Source: Cycas panzhihuaensis (lineage: Eukaryota; Cycadophyta). Taken from it: a stretch of DNA of 64,000 bases. Below, in pieces: positions 45,081 through 58,290 of the stretch. Location: assembly GCA_023213395.1 (NCBI GenBank), contig CM041465.1, positions 62,751,741 to 62,815,740 on the forward strand, in the 5' to 3' direction. The notes beneath the pieces were generated by a model. The model worked only from the letters and a program-made list of their open reading frames with translations. It had not been told where the DNA came from and ran no database searches. Made by a program: the position numbers and the translations under genes. Within the stretch, counting starts at the first letter, position 1. The number at the start of each line of letters is the position of its first letter.

Positions 45081-45700
45081 AGCCTAACAAAGTGTAAGAA
45101 GGAAGTAGGAACCTCAAATGATTGATAAAAAAAATGATTAAATCCTTATAAAAACTTAATGAAACTTAGATATAAACACTTTAAATATGTGTTGGGCTAT
45201 GTACAGTAGTAGAGGCTCTAAAACATTATAGAGATTTTGAAAAAAAATAGTGTAAAAATTAAAATAATAAAAAAATTTAATAAAATACTATATAAACTAT
45301 TGATATAATTTTGAAAACATTGACATAATTTCCTTTGAGAGGTGGTGTTGAAGAACATCGGGGGTTTTAAGCCCTAATATATATATTCGGAAGGTAGGCA
45401 GAGCCTGCCCCAACCTCCATTCCAACCTCCAAATCTAAATTATAATAAAAAATAAGCAACTTAAAACAAAATAACATTAGCTTATCTAAGTAATGGTTGG
45501 CATGCTCCCAAGACCCATTTACATACATATATGTAATGAATATAGTTCCAATATTTAGCTCATTGTTGTTATAGTCAGATCAAAGTGGAGATCTAATTAG
45601 AGTGCTCTAGCCTTTTTGAATAAAGATTTAACACTATAGTGTGTTCTTGCTCTTTTTAACTCAATGGTTCTATAGCTAGATTAAAGTAGAGATCTAATTA
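45081..45700. other. AT-rich part of unit A
   Basis: No gene is seen. It includes the GAAGAACATCG marker and a short GC-rich segment (AGAGCCTGCCCCAACC at about 45405). The change to gag-like sequence is gradual between about 45700 and 45880. Confidence 0.6.
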
Positions 45701-47640
45701 GAGTGCCTTTAAGGACCACCCGAGGCATACTCACGTCCCAAATTGGGTTGAGTATACCTCTTAGCCAAGTGACCACACCTCAACCGGTTGTGGTCTACCT
45801 ATCTCTAACCGGACGTAAGGGACCCTCGTGTCCCCCTTTTGCTAGCCACATAGGGAAAATCCCCATGCATCCTTAACCCCAACCTAGGGATCTTTCTCTT
45901 TACGTACCCCTAGGATGCACTTCCTAACCATAGGGGTATGGAAAGGGAAATCTCCTTCCTATCTATGGAGTATACTCTCTCCACCCATATGGTGTTGCAC
46001 CACCCACAAGTGGCCTATATTGGCTAAAACCCTATTCTGCACCCATCTGTTTCATCTTTATGTATCACCTCACATGTAGTGCCTTCACAAGGAGGAAAAA
46101 CTCCTCCCCAAGGCTCCTTTCCCCAAGTACCTTTTCAATAAAGGGTGTATCCTCAAGGGGGAATAGGTGCCTCTTACTCATTCGCCTATCTCTGAGTTCC
46201 TTCTTATCTGGGATTATTCCCCTCCCATCAAATAGAAGGTAATTCATATCCCCCTTTCATCTAGACCTCTCAAGGAGGATTTTGGTGTCCATTCCCACTT
46301 CCTCCTTTGTCTTTCATTGACCCATTAGCTCAACCAAGGGCCCATCCCTTCATTGACTATAGGTCAACTCCTTTATCCATTGAGGCATTAAGGGCCAACT
46401 TACTACCTCACCCCCCTAAGGTACCTAAGTTTGATGGGACCTCGTCACAAGACACAACTGAGTATGTCAATAGTTTCTCCATGGCATATATTGATTACTA
46501 GGCATATGATCACATCTTAATAAAACATTTTCTACGTTCCTTATAGGGTGATGGTCTTAACTAGTTCTACTATCTCCTTGGCCATTCAGTTCATTCATTC
46601 CAACAACTTGTGGATGCATTCATCAACTATTTTAACATTGCTTATCCCTTCAAGAGTAGAATGAAAGCCTTACTTTCCCTAAAAAAGATCACCAAGAGAT
46701 GAATCATGATTTTGTTAGGCACTTTCACGATCTCCTTCACTCCACGAAGGCCACGTTGCCTAAGGAGCTAAAGAGGAATCTCTTTGTGAATGGCCTGTGT
46801 CTCAAAGTACATGTTGAGGTCCTCAAAATAGGGGAAATAACATATGATTCCATCATAGATAAGTGCTTGGCTCTTGAGACTATTGAGATCTAAGTGGGTC
46901 TTAAGAGAGCTCTCAAATCATCACAACAATGAAAGACACCCCCTATATCGCATGAGAATACTTTGGATCCTTTAACCTCTATATATATTCTTTTGAGTGT
47001 ATAATAAAGGAGCTTAAGGTCTAAGCTCTTCCCTCATTGCCAAACTTCCATAGACCTGTCCACCATGCCTCATAAGCTACACCTCCTAAGGATGGAAATA
47101 CATGGTCCTCTCAAGCAATGGAGACCAAGCCTTCTTTGGAAAAAAAGTGGCACTCCATCCATGGTGATTGCTTTCATGAGGATTTGCAATGTAGGGTGCA
47201 ACATCCTAAACCCATTCCACATCGTGATTCCTCTACCAAGTAGCTGTCCAAGCCTAATTTAGACCATCCCATCCATAGAGATCCCTTCTCCAAATAGAGG
47301 GAATAAGATCAACATACCTAATATAGAGGGACTTGAAATAGAAGAAGATCTCCTAACCCTCGTCCCACATAAGCTAAAGCAAAGGGGGAAAGAGGTTCTT
47401 CCTCTTCTCTTAGTTCTCACCATCATACCACTTCACCTTCTTGATCTTAAAACAAGGGAAAGAGAGTTATCTGAATGCTCAGGACCACACCCATATATGC
47501 TCTAACTAGTTCTCAAGCAACTAAAGAGGCCATAGGTACATCTTCCTCTTCTCAACTTGATCCTCCCATGGATAACCCTCCTTTTGAGATTCCTTCTCTC
47601 CCCAAGACCATTCTTGTCCACCCTAATCACTATGATTTCT
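45700..47640 (+). pseudogene. gag remnant of unit A, 5'-truncated
   Basis: Matches H and E gag from their Pro-rich middle onward. Clear landmarks are FIDYRSTPLSIEALRANLLP, VPKFDGTSSQDTTEYV and the 64-codon open part at 46699-46893 (NHDFVRHFHDLLHSTKATLP). The zinc knuckle near 47145-47195 reads HSIHGDCFHEDLQC, with the first Cys changed to His. No primer site or LTR precedes it. Frameshifts and stops are frequent. Confidence 0.8.
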
Positions 47641-48250
47641 GAAGGGCACTTCCCCAACCAACCGAGAAAAGAAAACCCTTCTTAATCATAGATGAGCTTC
47701 ACACCGTGGCCATTAGGATGTCCATGATGGATGTCTTGAGGAGTTGTCTAGAGCAATGTGCTCTCCTTTTGGAGACTTTAGGGTTGGTGGATGCATCCAT
47801 CCATACTTTGAGTACTACCCTAAGTCAAGAGCCCATCATCTCTTTCGACCTTAAAGATCTTCCTTTGACTTGTGAAAGGGAATTCCGATGGCATTACCCT
47901 TTCACCATATCTATAGCTACTCCAGAGTGTACACTTAGAAGAACTGTTATGGATAATGATTCTTCTGTTAATGTTGTACCTCTACACATCATATAGGATT
48001 TAGGCATAGCACCTCTCAAGCCAATTCCATGGCATTGTCGGGGCTACGATGATAGTGACAAAATATCGTTACGGTTTATCTCTATCCCTATTACCCTAGA
48101 GGAAAAAATTATTCTCACTGATACTGTCATCCTTGATATAGACTTGGATAACAACCTTCTATTCGGATGTCCATAGCTCAACCAGATGGGAGCCATGTGT
48201 TCATCCCATTGGGGACAACTCAAATTCATCCACAAATGATGAATGAAAGT
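47641..48250 (+). pseudogene. Protease remnant of unit A
   Basis: The open part 47706-47996 has MSMMDVLRSCLEQCALLLE, ISFDLKDLP and the active-site region VMDNDSSVNVVP (Asp codon 47952). The usual Gly after D-N is Asp here. A NNLLFG-like end of the domain follows near 48150. Confidence 0.75.
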
Positions 48251-49150
48251 TGTTTCTTTAGAGCCTCCTCATATTAAATAATCTCCTTTGGTCGTCAAGC
48301 AGTTCATGATCTAATAAAGGGTAATAAATGGCCATCCACTCATGCTTCCACCTACACGATCAATATTCCTAGTACTTCTTGCTTAAAGGAAGGACCTTTT
48401 CCTTCCTCTTGTAACCTTATTCGTTCTGCCCCTATTGGTATAAGGAGTTATGGATACCTCATTATTTTGAGGGACAATGAGTTTGACAATGAGGACGACG
48501 ACCTCCCTCATCCCATATCCCTCCTAAACACCCATAGGGAGTACTTGCTTCGTTCTATGTCCTAACTTAGAACCCCTTCTATTTAGGAGCCCAGTACTCT
48601 TGTTGAGTCATGCATGATCATTTCCATCTCTCCCGTGACCTCCCACACCACCTCATCATCCACCTTGTCACCTTCCTTGGGTGATAGGGATAGGGGACCT
48701 CTTATCTTTTGACATAATAAGATACCTCCCAACTCTTTCAAAGAGTCCCTTGGATATATCGAGTGGTGGATTGACTGTTATGGGTCCATTGCTCCTCCTT
48801 CTTCTTTCTCCTCATCCTCTCCAAGTATAACTATCCATGGGGTAGACTACTTTGGGAATGATGAGGCGTTGTTTAGAGTATTTAGTAGGCTCCATGCCCA
48901 ATCTCCCTCCTAATCACCATAAGCTTGGTTACCGAAAGATCTTAGCTCTTGGGCCCCCCTAGCTGACCTAAGGCAACTTAGTTCCCCTTTGGCCCTTCCT
49001 GTTGATCAAGCCCCCACCATTTCGAGGAGGGGAAGGCCATGTGCATGGGGGCAACTAAGGACATCATCCTTTCCCCTAGCAAGGTCATCAAGGTGGGAGC
49101 AAATTGTTACTGCGAAGAAATAGAGGCGTACACCCTCTTTTTCTAAGAGT
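48251..49150 (+). pseudogene. Protease-RT linker of unit A
   Basis: Collinear with 12594-13480 in H, with the GSYGYL-type and DNESNSKDED-type acidic stretch and an EEYTLLF-like end. Frames change several times. No domain. Confidence 0.55.
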
Positions 49151-50060
49151 TTCATGAACTTTTCATGTGGGATTACATTGATATGAAGGGAATAGATCCC
49201 TCCATCATCACCTATAATCTTACAACTATCCTGGGCACTCACACCGTGTAACAAAAGTAGTGCCCCATTTATCCTAAGCTATTTATTACCATTAAGATAG
49301 AAGTTAAAAAACTCTTAGATGTAGGGTTGATCACTTATATTTATTACCCTAAATAGGTCTCCAACATCATTCCCATTGCTAAAAGGAACAAAATGATTCA
49401 GATATGCATTGATTTTTGAGATATCAACAATGTATGTCCTAAAGATAACTTTCCTTAACTTTCATCAATTAGATTATTGATCACACCATTGGATTTAAAC
49501 TCATATCATTAATCGATGGCTTCTCTGGTTATAACCAAATCCAAATCTCCCCCGAAGACCATCACGAGATAGACTTCACTACACTTTGGGGTACCTTTTC
49601 TTACAAAGTAACAACTTTCAAACTTAAAAACATAGGCAGCACTTAGCAAAAGCTAATGCAATTTATCTTTCATAACCTCATAAATAAAACCTTCAAGGTC
49701 TTTATAGATGATATGATGGGTCTCTCTCGTAAGAAAGCCCATCACCCTGAGGATTTACATGCCATCTTTACATGATGTCGCAAATACCATGTCAACTTAA
49801 ACCCACTCAAATACGTGTTTGAAGTAACCACTGACAAACTCCTAGGTTTCTTTGTTTCTAAACAAGGAATCCAGATCAACCCCAATAAGGTTAAAGCTAT
49901 CCTTGACATGCCTCTACCCAAAACACAACATTAAACCAAGTCATTTTTAGGTAGGTTGGATTTTCATAGGCATTTTCTAGTAAACTTCACTATAAATGCT
50001 AAACCCCTTACTGACCTTTTGAAGAAGGGAGCCCTATTCATTTGGTCTCCTAAGGCCCAA
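49151..50060 (+). pseudogene. Reverse transcriptase remnant of unit A
   Basis: RT landmarks include SIITYNLTTILGTH, DGFSGYNQIQISPED and VFIDDMMGLS (Asp codons 49707-49712). An in-frame TGA in the palm stretch (ICIDF*DINNVCPKDN, about 49416) is shared with unit B at the same place (about 58451). Single-base indels shift the frame. Confidence 0.85.
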
Positions 50061-50600
50061 GAAGCTTTTTAAGAGCTTTAGAGAGACTTGGCTTCTCCTT
50101 CGATCTTAACAGCCTGTATATTTGACTATGCCTTCATCCTTTATACCTCAGCCACCAACAAATCCTTAGGGGCTATGCTCACCCAAGAGGATGATTTAGG
50201 AACTAATCGATCCATTTACTTCACCATCTAGACACTAGTCACTATTGAGCTTAACTACTCTTCCATCAAGAAGGAGTGCCTTGCCATGGTCTATGCAACT
50301 AAGAAATTTAGGTATGACCTACACGACAATAGTACTCAGGTGATCGTTTAATCCAATCCCTTGAGATACCTCTTAACTCGATCTGACTTGACTGGTAGGA
50401 CTGACAAATGGGTTGTCCTCCTTCAAGAGTATGACCTTCAAATTATTAATAGGAAATTAAAGAAGAGAATGGTAGTTGTTAAATAACTAGTTGATGCACC
50501 TATTTCTAAATCTTCTAACATTACCAATGACGGCTCCTTACTTGACGAGCCTATCTTTTCCATCCAATACTCATCATCCCATCCATTATCTAGTAGCAAA
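50061..50600 (+). pseudogene. Gypsy RNase H remnant of unit A
   Basis: Collinear with H: FILYTSATNKSLGAML, then a TAG in the TI*TLVTIELNYS stretch shared with unit B (about 50229 and 59264), then a TAA stop in the ADQ-like end, also shared with B. Dead copy. Confidence 0.75.
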
Positions 50601-50639
50601 TAGTATGGGAACATTGTATAATACCTTAGTAAATAGTAG

Positions 50640-51844
50640 TATCATCCTAACGCTAGTGACAAGGTGAGGTCACGAGTTAGGGCTACTGCCAGGTAGTATT
50701 TCCTCATAGAGGAGGTATTGTACAAGAGATCTTTTAGTGAGATCCTCCTTTGCTGCATCAATCCTGATGAGGCAAACTAAATACTTTGCAAGTGCTATAA
50801 TGACATTTGTAGGGGCCACTTCAGGGGCCAATCCATGGCCATAGGATCCTTTGTATGGGTTATTACTGACCATCCATTTTCAAGGATGCCCACACCTACA
50901 TGTTGCATTGTCGTAGGTGCCAGGAGCATGCTCATATCATTCATTTACCTTCTGAGGCCTTACACCCAATCATTTCTCCACGGCCTTTTTCCCAATGGGG
51001 ATTAGACCTTGTGGGAGCCATAACCCTTCCTTCCTTGTCGTAATACAAGTTCATGTTAACCGCGATGGAGTCCTACACTAAATGGGTTGAAGCCATCCCC
51101 TTATCATCTATTATTGGTAAAACTATAGCCACTTTCATCTACAAGTATATCATCTATCAATTTAGGGTTCTTGACATCTTGATCATAGATAATAGTACTT
51201 CTGTTTGTAATAAGAAGATGGATAAACTTTGTGGGAAGTTCAAGATATCCCACAAAACCTTATCTCTTTATTATTCCTAGGCCAATGACTAAATTAAATC
51301 TTTTAGAGAAAACCTTATAAACATCTTAAAGAAAATAATTGCTTAATCCCAAAGGGATTGACACCTCTAACTTCTTTCTACTTTATGGACATATTACACT
51401 TCTATTCGCACAGTTATAGGGATAACCCCATTCTCCCTTATGTATGGAAATGAAGCAATCCTTGCTTTGGAAGTTGAAATACCTCATTTATGAGTTTCTC
51501 TTCGAGGTCTCATCGACGAGGAATCTTACCACCAAGCTCACATCCTCAACCTTGAAGCCTTAGATGAGAGACACTTGACGACATACCAAGAAAACCTCAC
51601 CTCCAAGGCTAGGCCATGAAGAATATATGACAAATGTCTTCATCCTCAACCTTTACATCCTAAGGACCATGTCCTTAAGCTTGAGTATCTCTGTGACCAC
51701 TTATCCAAATTTAGGCCTAAATAGGTCAGTCCTTTTGTTATTCTTAAGAGCCTCGATAATGGTTCCTATAGGATAGTTATCCTGGAGGGTCTTGAATTCA
51801 AGAAAGATGTGAATGGTAAAATCTTAAAGAAGTTCTATATGTGA
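50640..51844 (+). pseudogene. Integrase remnant of unit A
   Basis: The zinc-finger region is near 50780-50930, followed by WGLDLVGA with the first Asp, and an open 75-codon part (51053-51280) with TKWVEAIPL and ILIIDNSTSV (second Asp). The catalytic Glu position reads Lys (IKSFRE, about 51294), as in unit B and E. The end is KFLKKFY-like, closing at TGA 51842-51844. Confidence 0.83.
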
Positions 51845-52560
51845 CCCTTTCTACTCCTAAGTAGGATAGTAATACCCATCTCTTACTTTGAAATGAGCCT
51901 AAACTATCACTCTAAGTACATCATTATTTCCCCTAGCCATAAGTATGGTGATGATTTAGAGTAGCTCTTCATCCTTTTGACTTCATTACTTACATTACAT
52001 CTCTTGTTTCGTTCTCGAGGGAGACCTGTCATTTCCTAGTTAGGTAAGTAAACATCCTTTGCTTCCAAGCATGGAGTCACTTCCCAACTAGGGCCTTTTA
52101 TTTCTTAGGTATCTATACCCCCTACTCGCTTCCTTTGGATATCTATTATGCTCCACCTGACATACATATGTAGCATCCCCTCCTAGTATTACATTTATCC
52201 ATCATTAATATGCATGGTAACCATGTGTGCCTACTACGAGTATGGCATCACATGAAAGGAAGCACAAATATCATCTGCGATTGATCTAATAACAAAAACC
52301 ATACATAGGAATTAACTACAACTATTTGAATATATGACCTCTTGTGCACCCATATCCATATGCATATGGTCATCTCTCTATGCATTATATAAACAAATAA
52401 ACTACCTAACAAAGTAATAACATCATAAATCTATCATAACATCATCATCATATATCAAATGGGGTACAAATTGGCCCCCATTTATATATGTACAAAGTCA
52501 TATGGTATAATAGAATCATATGGTACATCATCTAGATAATATGGTTTAAGAAGCCAAAAT
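51845..52560 (+). other. Post-pol spacer of unit A
   Basis: No gene is seen. Carries the CAAATGGGGTAC mark at about 52456, shared with E and unit B. Confidence 0.6.
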
Positions 52561-53988
52561 CCTTGTAGGGAGGAGTATAATCATACGGTTACATGTGGTA
52601 AAAACTCCCTGGAGGTTTAAGCCTTTCCTATCCAAAATCCACAGTGTACAGTGTCTTAGGCACTGTGCTCTCAAGGGGTATCATCCCCTCGTCTGCAAGA
52701 TCTCTCACTTCGGGAGCACATACCTCCTAGGCTCTTATGACATTACTGCAAGATCCCTGCCTCGTTGTCCTTGTCTTGAGGCCTCCTTTGGGTCATTGTC
52801 ATGGTGTGCAACCTACTGTCTGATGACCTAGTGGTGATATGCTCTACTAGCTGATTGTATCTAGCCTAGATATGATCTCTCTCTCCCTCAGCTCCATAGA
52901 GTCTCTACTCTAACATGGAAATCTAGTTCTTGCTCTCTACATCCATGCATGTTCCTTCTCCCTAGGCCTCCAATCCCTATGTCTATCCCTATAGGGTGTC
53001 CCTTTTAACCAACAACTAGTCTCTGTATGTTGTAGCTTTTCCAGGGTGCTCTATAGCTAACCAACCCTCACATAGAGCCCCTTGGACTTTGACACCCATA
53101 TATCCATAGCTTGAGTCAGTAGGGCAAATGCTACTATGTCTGGCCTCACCAATTTCGGATCCTTACTAGGTAGGATGGGAGGTTGTCCCTCCATGTAGAC
53201 TTTGGGAAATAACTCATGTACTATCACATCCAATAGCCTTGCCATCTCTATTGCCCCTACCAAACCATGCATACTAAATAAAACTGTCTAAGGATGTAAT
53301 AAATAATCAGAAGGATGTTGAGTCAGGGTAGAATATGATATCCTAGGATGATTGGCTCCTCCACTTGGATGATCACCACCTCTATTATAGCTCCCCCTTA
53401 TATTGCCTCTGTCTCCTTGACCTTTGGCACTACCTCACCTACCACCTAGGCTGCCAGGGTATCTCCTCCCTCTAATCCCTCCTCTCCTAATATCTCTCTA
53501 TCTGTGGTAGCTATTGCTGCCTCTGCCTCTGCAACCATAGCTACCACTTCTGTCAGGGATCTACCTACAACTCCGCCTCTTCCTATTGGTCTTGTTGGTG
53601 GCCTATCTCCCCCTACTGGCACCGATCAACCTGCCTTGTCTCATGTAGGTCCTGATGGTCCTGCTCCATCCTCTCCATCTCCTCCATTGTCGTCACTACC
53701 TTCATCAGGCTTATCTCCTAGATCTCTACCCTCATCATCACTCTCCTAGTGGATCGATCAATATGGATCCACTGTAAAGTTGGTTAGGGTTAGGAGATCC
53801 AACGATGTTATCCCCATTGATTACTGCATATGGACTTGGACCTTGATACCTCTGAATCTCATCTACCACCTGTGAACTATAGGGGCCTTGGTTGAGATGG
53901 TATGTGGCCCTCCTGGCTATGCCACTACTTTGAAATGGTTGAAAAACTAGCACTAGAGTAGCGTACAGTATAAGAAACATCCTCTCCT
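52561..53988 (-). pseudogene. Antisense gene remnant of unit A (C-terminal part)
   Basis: Minus strand copy of the C-terminal part of the antisense gene seen in E and H. The open piece 53272-53057 has VIVHELFPKVYMEGQPPILP, matching the last-exon motif after the intron in E (EIFPQVYAEGQP). A TTTGGTAG acceptor-like sequence precedes it (about 53258-53265). The Ser/Pro/Thr-rich sense-strand shadow at 53504-53749 covers the acidic exon. The PMD-like part is missing: the unit ends at 53988, before it. Confidence 0.6.
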
Positions 53989-54740
53989 AGCCTAACAAAG
54001 TCCACGAAAGAAGTAGGAACCTTAAAAGATTGATTAAAAAATGATTAAATCCTTATAAAAACTTAATGAAACTTAGATATAAACATTTCAAATATGTGTT
54101 AGGCTATGTACAACAGTAGAGGCTCTAAAAAATTATAGAGATTCTGAAAAAAAATAGAGTGTACAAATTAAAATAATAAATTTTTTTAACAAAATACTAT
54201 ATAAACTATTGATATAATGTTATAAACTAAATAAATATTGAACAAAAAACTTGTGCTTTATACAAACTCACTCTAATCTCAATTGAAAGTGTTAATATAG
54301 ACATAATAGAGTAGGTAAAAGAATGTTTCAATCTATATTCAAACCATTTCTGAAAACATTAATATAATTTCCTTTGATAGGTGGTGTTGAAGAACATCGA
54401 GGGTTTTAAGCCCCAAAATATATATTCGGGAGGTTCGCTGAGCCTGCCCCAACCTCCATTCCAACCTTGAAATCTAAATTATAATAAAAAATAAGCAAAT
54501 TAAAATAAAATAACATTAGCTTATCTAAGTGATGGTTGGCATGTTCCCAAGATCCATTTACACACATATATGTAATGAATATAATTCCAATATTTACTCA
54601 TTGTTGTTATAGTCAGATCAAAGTGGAGATCTAATTAGAGTGCTCTAGCCTTTTTGAATCAAGATATAACACTATTGTGTGTTCTTGCTCTTTTTAACTT
54701 AATGGTTCTATAGCTAGAGTAAAGTAGAGATCTAATTAGA
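53989..54740. other. AT-rich part of unit B
   Basis: No gene is seen. Contains the about 131 bases (about 54224-54355) missing in unit A. Confidence 0.6.
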
Positions 54741-56680
54741 GTGCCTTTAAGGACCACCCAAGGCCTACTCACCTCATAAATCGGGTTGAGTATACCTCTT
54801 AGCCAAGTGACCACACCTCAACTAGTCATGGTCTACCCATCTCTAACTGGACCTAAGGGACCCTCGTGTCCCCCTTCTACTAGCCACATAGGGAAAATCC
54901 CCATGCATCGTTAACCCCAACCTAGGGATCCTTCTCTTTACGTACCCCTAGGATGCAGTTCCCAACCATGGGGGTATGGAAAGGGAAATCTCCTTCCTAT
55001 CTATGGAGTATACTCTCTCCACCCATATGGTGTTGCACCACCCACAAGTAGCCTATATGGATAAAACCCTATTCTACACTCGTCTGTTACATCTTTGTGT
55101 ATCACCTCGCATGTAGTGCCTTCACAAGAATGAAAAACTCCTCCCCAAGGCTCCTTTCCCCAAGTACCCTTTCAATAAGGGGTGTCTCCTTAAGGGGGAA
55201 TAGGTCCCACTTTCTCATTCACCTATCTCCAAGTTACTTCTCATCTAGGATTATTTCCTTCCCATCAAATAGTACGGAATTCATATCCCTTTTTTAGCTA
55301 GACCTCTCAAGGAGGATTTTGGTGTCCATGCCCACCTCCTCCTTCGTCTTTCATTGACCCATTAGCTCAACTAAGGGCCTATCCATTCATTGACTGTAGG
55401 TTAACTCCTTTTTCCATTGAGGCATTAAGGGCCAACTTACTACCTCACCCCCCTAAGGTGCCTAAATTTGATAGGACCTCTTCATAACACCCAACCGAGT
55501 ATGTCAATAGTTTCTCCATGGCATGTATTGATTACTAGGCCTATGATCACATCTTGATGAAACTTTTTCCACGTTCCTTATAGGGTGATGGTCTTAACTA
55601 GTTCTACTACTTCCTTGCCCATTCAATTCATTCATTCCAACAACCTATGGATGAGTTCGTCAACTATTTTAGCATTCCTCATACCTTCAAGAGTGGAATG
55701 AAAGACTTACTTTCCCTAAAAAAGATCACCAGGAGATGAATCATGATTTTATTAGGCAATTTCATGATCTCCTTCACTCCACGAAGGCCACATTGCCTAA
55801 GGAGGTAAAGAGGAATCTCTTTGTGAATGCCCTGTATCTCAAAGTACATGTTGAGGTCCTCAAAATGGGGGTAATAACATATGATTCCATCATAGCTAAA
55901 TGCTTGGCTCCTGAGACTATTGAGATCCAAGTGGGTCTTGAGACAGCTCTCAAATCATCATAACAATGGGAGACACCCCTTGTGTCGCATGAGAATACTT
56001 TCGATCCTTTGACCTCTACATATATTCTTTCTAGTGTTTAATAAAGGAGCTTAAGCTCTAAGCTCCTCCCTCATCGCCAAACTTACATAGACCTGTCCAC
56101 CATACCTCATAAGCCGCACCTCCTAAGGATTGAGATACATGGTCCTCTCAAGCAAGGGAGACCAAGCCTTGGAAAAAAAGTGGCACTCCATCCATGGTGA
56201 TTGCTTTCATGAGGATTTGCAATGTAGGGTGCAACATCCTAAACCCACTCCACATCACGATTCCTCTACCAAGCAACTGTCCAAGCCCAATTTAGACTAG
56301 CCCATTCATAGAGATCCCTTCTCCAAATAGAGTGAATGAGATCAACACACCTAATATAGAGGGAACTAAAATAGAAGAAAATCTCCTAGCCCTCATCCCA
56401 CATAAGCTAAAGAGAAGGGGGAAAGAAGTTCTTCCTCTTCTTTCGGTTCTCGCCATTGTACCCCTTCACCTTCTTGATCTTGAAACAAGGGAAAGAGAGT
56501 TATCCAAATGCTCAGGATCACACCCCTATATGCTCTGACTAGTTCTCAAGTAACTAAAGAGACCATAGGTGTGTCTTCCTCTTCTCAACTTAATCCTCCC
56601 ATGGATAACCCTCATTTTGAGATTTCTTCTCTCCCCAAGACCATTCTTGTCCACCTGAATCACTATGATTTCTGAAGGGC
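54741..56680 (+). pseudogene. gag remnant of unit B
   Basis: Collinear with 45700-47640. The open part 55736-55963 has NHDFIRQFHDLLHSTKATLP and LAPETIEIQVGLE. No LTR or primer site. The zinc-knuckle equivalent lies near 56182-56230. Confidence 0.78.
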
Positions 56681-57300
56681 ACTTCCCCAACCAACTTAGA
56701 AAGGGAAACCTTTCTTAATCATAGATGAGCTTCACACTGTGGCCACTAGGATGTCCATGATGGATGTCTTGAGGAGTTGTCTAGAGCAATGTGCTCTCCT
56801 TTTAGAGACTTTAGGGTTGGTGGATGCATCCATCTAAACTTTGAGTACTAGCCTATGTCAGGAGCCCATCATCTCTTTCGACCTTAAAGATCTTCCTCTG
56901 ACTAGTGAAAGGGAATTCCAATGGCATTACCCTTTCACCATATCTATAGGTACTCTAGAGTGTACACTTAGAAGAATTGTTATAGATAATTATTCTTCTG
57001 TTAATGTTATACATCTACACATCATGTAGGATTTAGGCATAGCACCTCTCAAGCCAGTTCCATGGCATTCCTAGGGCTATGATCGTAGTGATAAAATACC
57101 CTTACGATCTGTCTCTATCCCTATTACCCTTGAGGACAAAATTGTTCTCATTGATACCATGGTCGTTGATCTAGACGTGGATAACAACCTTCTATTGGGA
57201 TGTTCGTAGCTGGACCAGATGGGAGCCATGTGTTCATCTCATTGGGGACAACTCAAATTCATCCACAAAGGACGAATGAAAGTTGTTTCTTCAGAGACTC
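56681..57300 (+). pseudogene. Protease remnant of unit B
   Basis: Open part 56841-57029 with ISFDLKDLPLTSE and the active-site region VIDNYSSVNV, where the residue after D-N differs again (Tyr). Stops on either side. Confidence 0.73.
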
Positions 57301-58290
57301 CTCTCGTTAAATAATCTCACTAGTCCCGTCAAGTAGTTCGTGATCTAATGAAGGGTAATAAATGCCCAACCACTCATGCTTCCAAATACATGATCAATAT
57401 TGCTAGCACTTCTTTCTCAAAGGAACGACCTTTTCCTTCCTCTTCTAACCCTATTCGTTCTGCCCTTATTGATATAGGGAGCTATGGGTACCTCATCGTT
57501 TTACGTGACAATGAGTCTAACAGTAAGGATGAGGACCTCCCTCATCCCATATCCCTCCTAAACACCCACAGGGAGCACTTGCTTCGTTCTAGGTCCTAAC
57601 TTAGAACCCCTTCTATTGAGGAGCCCAATACTCTTGTTGAGTCATGCATGATCATTCCCATCTCTTGTGTGACCTCCCACACCACTTCATCATCCACCTC
57701 ATCACCTTCCTTGGGTGATAGGGATAGGGGACCTCTTATCTTTTGACATAAGAGGATACCTCCCAACTCTTTCGAAGAGTCCCTTAGCTATATTGAGTGG
57801 TGGATTAATTGTTATAGGTCCATTGCTCCTCCTACTTCTTGCTCCTCATCCTCTCCAAGTATAACTATCCATGGGGTAGACTACTTTAAGAATGATGAGG
57901 CATTGTTAGAGTATTTGATAGGCTCCATGCCCAATCTCCATCTTGGTCACTGTAAGCTTAGTTACCAAAACATCTTATCTCTTGGGTCACCCCTAGCTGA
58001 CCTAAGCCAACCTAGTTCCCCTTTGGCCCTTCCTGTTAACCAAGCCCCTACCATTTCAAGGAGGGGAAGGCCATGTGCATGGGGGCAACTAAGGACATCA
58101 TCCTCACCCCTAGTAAGGTCATCAAGGTGGGAGCAAAATATTACCGTGAAGAAATAGAGGAGTACACCCTCCTTTTCCAAGAGTTTCATGAACTTTTGAT
58201 ATGGGAAGACATTGATATGAAGGCAATAGATCCCTCTATCATCACCCATAATCTTACAACTATCCTGGGTACTCACCCCATGTAACAAAA
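57301..58290 (+). pseudogene. Protease-RT linker of unit B
   Basis: Open part 57348-57599 contains IGSYGYLIVLRDNESNSKDE, the same acidic linker as in H. A later part (58073-58285) leads into the RT start with HNLTTILGTHPM. Confidence 0.6.

Larger units (their letters stand above)
45081..53988 (+). repeat. Tandem array unit A (8.9 kb)
   Basis: Starts AGCCTAACAAAG at 45081. The same sequence recurs at 53989 and 63021. The marker GAAGAACATCG recurs at 45350, 54389 and 63426, giving spacings of 9039 and 9037. The unit has an AT-rich part and an LTR-less gypsy copy. It lacks about 131 bases of the AT-rich part that B and C carry (near 45308). Confidence 0.88.
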
